Source: Roseibium sp. HPY-6
GTDB taxonomy: Bacteria > Pseudomonadota > Alphaproteobacteria > Rhizobiales > Stappiaceae
Length of the DNA: 64,000 nt
Reading direction: 5' to 3'
Assembly (NCBI RefSeq): GCF_040530035.1
Contig: NZ_JBEWCD010000001.1
Span: forward strand, 868,001 to 932,000
The translations under genes and the position numbers were made by a program. How positions within the stretch are numbered: position 1 is the stretch's first letter; the number at the start of each line of letters is the position of its first letter. Of the stretch, positions 60,952-64,000 are shown in pieces. Below the pieces are notes generated by a model, which saw only the letters and a list, made by a program, of their open reading frames with translations, did not search any database and was not told the DNA's origin.

Positions 60952-61509
60952 GCCGCGTCCTAATTTGCCACTCGAAGCGTGTCAATGCGGCGATTATTGA
61001 TCGGTCCGGCTGATACGCAAATAAACGCACGTCCGGATTTGAGGCAGGAATTTGGTGGGTGAGTTGGTGGTGCGAACACCAGATCCTTCAACTACGATTA
61101 AAACAACTTTTCAGATACTTAAGAGAACTCAAAGTTGCAAGTCGCAAGCTTTTTCCGACCAATCCCAGTCTACAATTCAGCGTCTTTTTCGAAGTTTTCA
61201 AACCGCCGCATGACCGGCAATCTGACTGCTTTCGCGATGTATGTGATACCGATTGGGTGCTTCAGCGCTCTTCGTTTTAGACGCCGTAAATTGACCGAAT
61301 TCACATCGAGTGAAAATGCTGCACTTCTCGCAAGTACGCCTGCGGCATTAATGCGAAGAATATTGGCGGATGCAGCACTCCGATTAAGAAACCAGGCAGC
61401 CATGAATGACGTAACTTTGCGTCATTTAGGGCAGGGTTAACAATTGACTAACGCAGGGTAAATAGTTACGATTGCCTGTTAGTTATTACAGTGCTGGGAG
61501 TGATTTTAA
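60952..61509. other. Spacer with tRNA-Lys 3'-end fragment
   Basis: About 560 bases without a credible gene. It holds the tRNA fragment at 61051-61086 and, from about 61090 to 61500, sequence with visibly lower GC than the flanks, which includes the upstream region of the VPxPA-CTERM gene. A ribosome-site-like GGGAG lies at 61496-61500. Confidence 0.55.
61051..61086 (-). repeat. Fragment of a tRNA-Lys 3' end
   Basis: TTTGGTGGGTGAGT at 61051-61064 is identical to the last bases (CCA side) of the tRNA-Lys gene at 62636-62649; the next 22 bases follow the T-arm with several changes and one insertion. No anticodon arm, D-arm or 5' acceptor strand follows. It therefore looks like a duplicated tRNA end, as left by integration at a tRNA, and not like a working tRNA. 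Confidence 0.65.
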
Positions 61510-62160
61510 ATGAAAGCGATGGTTAAAAAATTCATCTGCGTCGCCGGGTTAACATGTTCGAGTCTCTTGATGGCTACAAATGCAAACGCGGCATTAATGA
61601 GTGTTTCCGGACCCGCTTCGAATGCGGGGGCGATGGCCCAGATCATAATGGCGCCGACATTGGCGCTTGATTCTGCTGCTACAAATTTGGGTCAGCAAGG
61701 CTTCAACGAGCAACAGAATGTCTTGCTGACGAGTTCAATAAACGTTGACGGCGGCACAATTGCGGCTGGGACTAGAGTTAACAGCCACATGATCTTCCTT
61801 AACAAAGGAAGAAATGCGGGAATTGTCCATTTTGGAGTGGACTGGACGTTCTCCAACAGGATCCTTGGCGTCATGTCCGATTTTGGCGGAAACTTGGAAA
61901 CTTCGACGACAAGCATTCTCGGATCGCTTTCGACCACGTACCCTAATGCCGGTTTCCCTGCCCGTGGTCTTGAAGCTAACGATAGCTACAGCTTCTTGGG
62001 GAACGTCCTTACAGTGAACATGAGAGTTACGGAGCCAGGCGACTGGATCCGTGTTGTGACCGCGGTTCCGATCCCAGCGGCATTGCCGCTGATGGGTGGC
62101 GCGCTCGCGGGCCTCGGTTTCCTCGGATGGCGTCGGAAACGCTCTTCCACGGCGGCATAA
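61510..62160 (+). CDS. VPxPA-CTERM sorting-domain protein
   Basis: 216 residues. Residues 1-28 are a signal peptide (MKAMVKKFICVAGLTCSSLL..., NANA-A). The middle is a Ser/Thr/Gly/Asn-rich exported domain without Cys. The last 27 residues are VPIPAALPLMGGALAGLGF, a short hydrophobic stretch and WRRKRSS, the three-part tail of VPLPA/PEP-CTERM proteins processed by exosortase-type enzymes. It is probably anchored or released at the cell surface and may be glycosylated. No exosortase gene is in the window. It lies between the tRNA fragment and the tRNA-Lys gene. Confidence 0.88.
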   Translation: MKAMVKKFICVAGLTCSSLLMATNANAALMSVSGPASNAGAMAQIIMAPTLALDSAATNLGQQGFNEQQNVLLTSSINVDGGTIAAGTRVNSHMIFLNKGRNAGIVHFGVDWTFSNRILGVMSDFGGNLETSTTSILGSLSTTYPNAGFPARGLEANDSYSFLGNVLTVNMRVTEPGDWIRVVTAVPIPAALPLMGGALAGLGFLGWRRKRSSTAA

Positions 62161-62187
62161 TTCCGCTTCATCAACGAAAAAACTTCA

Positions 62188-62205
62188 GCGGCCCTCACGG
62201 GCCGC
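62188..62205 (+). terminator. Terminator of the VPxPA-CTERM gene
   Basis: GCGGCCC-TCAC-GGGCCGC followed by TTTTGCTTTGT, 27 bases after the stop: a typical rho-independent terminator. Confidence 0.88.
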
Positions 62206-62637
62206 TTTTGCTTTGTACTGTTTTCCAGTTTGGCAAACAGCCTCGCCAAGACCAGCTGTCGCGAATGACACGATCGGCCTATTCCATTGCTTACTTCAAC
62301 TAGCTGACCTTGCTTTGTATGATGGCGCTATCGCCAAAATGACGGCCCATGTTTGTGGGGCTGGGCATAAAAAGTTAAGCACAGAAATACACTCCAACAT
62401 AAGACGATCCCGTACTCTTTTTCGTTCGCGGCGTACGAAGTTTCTACAATCCGTAAACATCTTGTGCGCGCGCCCTGAGCGCCCTTTCCAGGGGCGACCT
62501 GGATCGTGCCTGAATTCGGACAGCACAGGCACAGAACAAAGTGTTCGACGTCTCACGGCGTCTCACGTTCCCGCTCCGTTCACGGCGCACAAGATGCGCA
62601 AAACACGTATTCTCATAACAAATTCAGAGAGATAGTT
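62206..62637. other. Spacer between terminator and tRNA-Lys
   Basis: About 430 bases. A long plus-strand frame crosses it, but its codons carry no familiar motif and no ribosome site is seen. I see no repeat or operator here. Confidence 0.45.
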
Positions 62638-62713
<76 letters not shown>

Positions 62714-63090
62714 ATCATCGCAATTCCGCCCTGGTGGCGGCGAAGCGGAGTGCGCCGTATATAATGCGCGCCTGCTCCCTGCAACAGTCATTGTGACATT
62801 TTTCTATCATCCCGGCCATGCAGTTTTTGCAAGGGCCGTCGAAACCGCGGTCGCCAAGCACAAATCGGCCTTCATTTGGTGAGCGAAGGAAATATTTAAA
62901 AACATCACGCATCTTTTGCGCAATAATCGAAATTTGGGGTTGACCGGTTCTGAGCGTCTCACTAGTGTGCGCCGCGTCGAGACCGGGTGGTATCGGCAGG
63001 TTTGAAACGGCAGCGCCTGAGGGTCGTGCCTTTAAAAGCCAAATCAAGCAAGGGTCTCAGTGACCTGCAGTATCGAAGGACCGGGACGGC
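62714..63090. other. Upstream region of tRNA-Lys and of the ilvB leader
   Basis: Nearly 380 bases without a credible gene. On the minus strand TTGCAG (62779-62784) and TATATA (62758-62763) could be the tRNA promoter, though their 15-base spacing is short. The ilvB promoter must lie on the plus strand before 63075, but I cannot fix its elements. Confidence 0.4.
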
Positions 63091-63147
63091 ATGATGATGT
63101 CGCTCATTCTAGTAGTGGTAGGAAAGCGCGCCTCCGCGGCGGGATAA
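63091..63147 (+). CDS. ilvB leader peptide
   Basis: An 18-codon frame, MMMSLILVVVGKRASAAG, with GAAGGA (63075-63080) upstream. Codons 5-10 are Leu-Ile-Leu-Val-Val-Val: six branched-chain residues in a row, as in peptides that control acetolactate synthase operons by ribosome stalling. It ends 29 bases before a strong terminator and about 170 bases before ilvB. Scarcity of charged Leu, Ile or Val tRNA would stall the ribosome here and favour read-through. Confidence 0.85.
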   Translation: MMMSLILVVVGKRASAAG

Positions 63148-63200
63148 CCCCGTACGGACAGGATGGCGCGCGATCAAGGCTCCCCAAGGGGCCTTTTTTT
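63126..63200 (+). promoter_or_regulatory. ilvB attenuator
   Basis: GCGCGCC (63126-63132, inside the leader peptide frame) can pair with GGCGCGC (63165-63171). Next to it is the terminator: AAGGCTCC (63176-63183), loop CCAA, GGGGCCTT (63188-63195) and a run of seven T to 63200. This is the arrangement of a peptide-controlled transcription attenuator; the exact antiterminator pairing was not computed. Confidence 0.8.
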
Positions 63201-63319
63201 GTATCCGCCTCCTGAAATCGCTGCTGCCTCTCCGTATCTTGATGCTACAGGGCTGAAACCGACATAAACAAAATACGAGCCAGGCCTAATAACGGGCCAT
63301 GAACCGCAAGGACACTAAG

Positions 63320-64000
63320 ATGACACGGGAAATGACCGGCGCCGAAATGGTCATACAGGCGCTGAAAGACCAGGGAGTTGATACGATCTTCGGCTACCCG
63401 GGCGGTGCAGTGCTTCCCATTTACGACGAGATCATCCAGCAGGAAGGCCTGGAGCATATTCTCGTGCGCCACGAGCAGGGTGCCGGCCACGCGGCCGAAG
63501 GCTATGCCCGCTCCACGGGCAAACCGGGCATTGCCCTCGTCACCTCCGGCCCGGGCGCAACCAACATGGTGACGGCCCTGACGGATGCCATGATGGACTC
63601 CATTCCCCTCGTGTGCATCTCCGGCCAGGTGCCGACCCACCTTATCGGCAACGACGCCTTCCAGGAATGCGACACTGTCGGCATCACCCGCCCGTGCACC
63701 AAGCACAACTGGCTTGTGCGCAACGTGGACGATCTGCCCCGTGTCCTGCACGAGGCGTTTTATGTCGCAACCTCGGGCCGTCCTGGCCCCGTTGTCGTCG
63801 ACATTCCAAAGGACGTCCAGTTTGCCACCGGCACATATCAGGGCCCGACACCGAACCCGGCGGCAGCCCACAAAAGCTATCGCCCGCAGCTGAAAGGTGA
63901 CGCTGCGTCCATAAGGCAGGCCGCCGAAATGATGGCCGCAGCAAAGAAGCCGGTTCTCTATACCGGTGGCGGTGTCATCAATTCAGGGACACACGCCTGT
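63320..64000 (+). CDS. ilvB: Acetolactate synthase large subunit, N-terminal part
   Basis: Open to the window end, so only the first 227 residues are seen. Start at ATG 63320 with AAGGA seven bases upstream; an in-frame ATG at 63299 has no such site. Characteristic runs: [31 protein letters not shown], catalytic Glu in [19 protein letters not shown], then [29 protein letters not shown] and [19 protein letters not shown]. It condenses two pyruvates, or pyruvate and 2-oxobutyrate, using thiamine diphosphate, in valine, leucine and isoleucine synthesis. Leader peptide and attenuator lie upstream. Confidence 0.96.
   Translation, partial: MTREMTGAEMVIQALKDQGVDTIFGYPGGAVLPIYDEIIQQEGLEHILVRHEQGAGHAAEGYARSTGKPGIALVTSGPGATNMVTALTDAMMDSIPLVCISGQVPTHLIGNDAFQECDTVGITRPCTKHNWLVRNVDDLPRVLHEAFYVATSGRPGPVVVDIPKDVQFATGTYQGPTPNPAAAHKSYRPQLKGDAASIRQAAEMMAAAKKPVLYTGGGVINSGTHAC

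Noticed and set aside
61051..61126. A second tRNA gene
   Set aside because: Only the acceptor 3' end and a T-arm-like stem are present; anticodon and D-arms and the 5' acceptor strand are missing.
62715..63047. Minus-strand 110-codon frame upstream of tRNA-Lys
   Set aside because: Unusual Cys content caught the eye, but there is no ribosome site, no recognisable domain, and it crosses the probable tRNA promoter.

Overview
The window comes from an alphaproteobacterium of the Hyphomicrobiales (Rhizobiales) type, most like marine Roseibium/Labrenzia/Stappia. The basis is moderately high GC, many TRAP and sugar ABC importers, several LacI regulators, a CYP116B-type self-sufficient P450, PAS-rich signalling proteins and an ilvB gene with a peptide attenuator. 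The genus is an inference from gene content; no rRNA is present.

Layout. (1) 1-8344, plus strand: end of an enolase-superfamily dehydratase, an enlarged TRAP transporter, then PhyH dioxygenase, Gfo/Idh/MocA oxidoreductase, beta-hydroxyacid dehydrogenase and EamA permease; a catabolic operon for a sugar acid or similar polyol-type substrate. (2) 14348-8370, minus strand: a MalFGK-type sugar ABC importer translationally coupled to a cytochrome b561-like protein and an SMP-30 lactonase, preceded by three tandem LacI operators. (3) 22724-14498, minus strand: two ribose-type sugar ABC systems, a 46-residue exported peptide and a LacI gene. (4) 22861-30100: two more LacI regulators and an L-idonate/gluconate pathway (idnO-like SDR, gntK, idnD, 2-hydroxyacid dehydrogenase, GlcG-like protein) with shared TGTTATCGATAACA operators.

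(5) 30286-34130: a chemoreceptor and a LivK-type binding protein. (6) 34612-44702, minus strand: the most unusual region. A stand-alone adenylation protein whose ten pocket residues read DVWHFSLVDK (the serine code of EntF), a separate carrier protein, an MBOAT acyltransferase and an 808-residue fusion of a BASS-like ten-helix membrane domain to a DltD/AlgJ-like SGNH domain resemble a DltABCD or AlmEFG system, apparently for serine, with a TRAP transporter set between its parts. (7) 44863-49684: PAS histidine kinase, response regulator and REC-PAS-GGDEF-EAL protein.

(8) 49758-54719: DUF2161 nuclease-fold protein, an orphan Tae4-like peptidoglycan amidase, a GMC dehydrogenase with its Tat-exported small subunit, a glyoxalase-family protein and a ribbon-helix-helix protein. 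(9) 54720-59948: a repeat-rich spacer, the fused P450-reductase and a tandem AAA+ ATPase. (10) 60361-64000: LysE exporter, a VPxPA-CTERM surface protein lying between a tRNA-Lys 3'-end fragment and the intact tRNA-Lys gene, then the ilvB leader peptide, attenuator and start of ilvB.

All operators, attenuators and functions were read by eye; no search or folding program was run.
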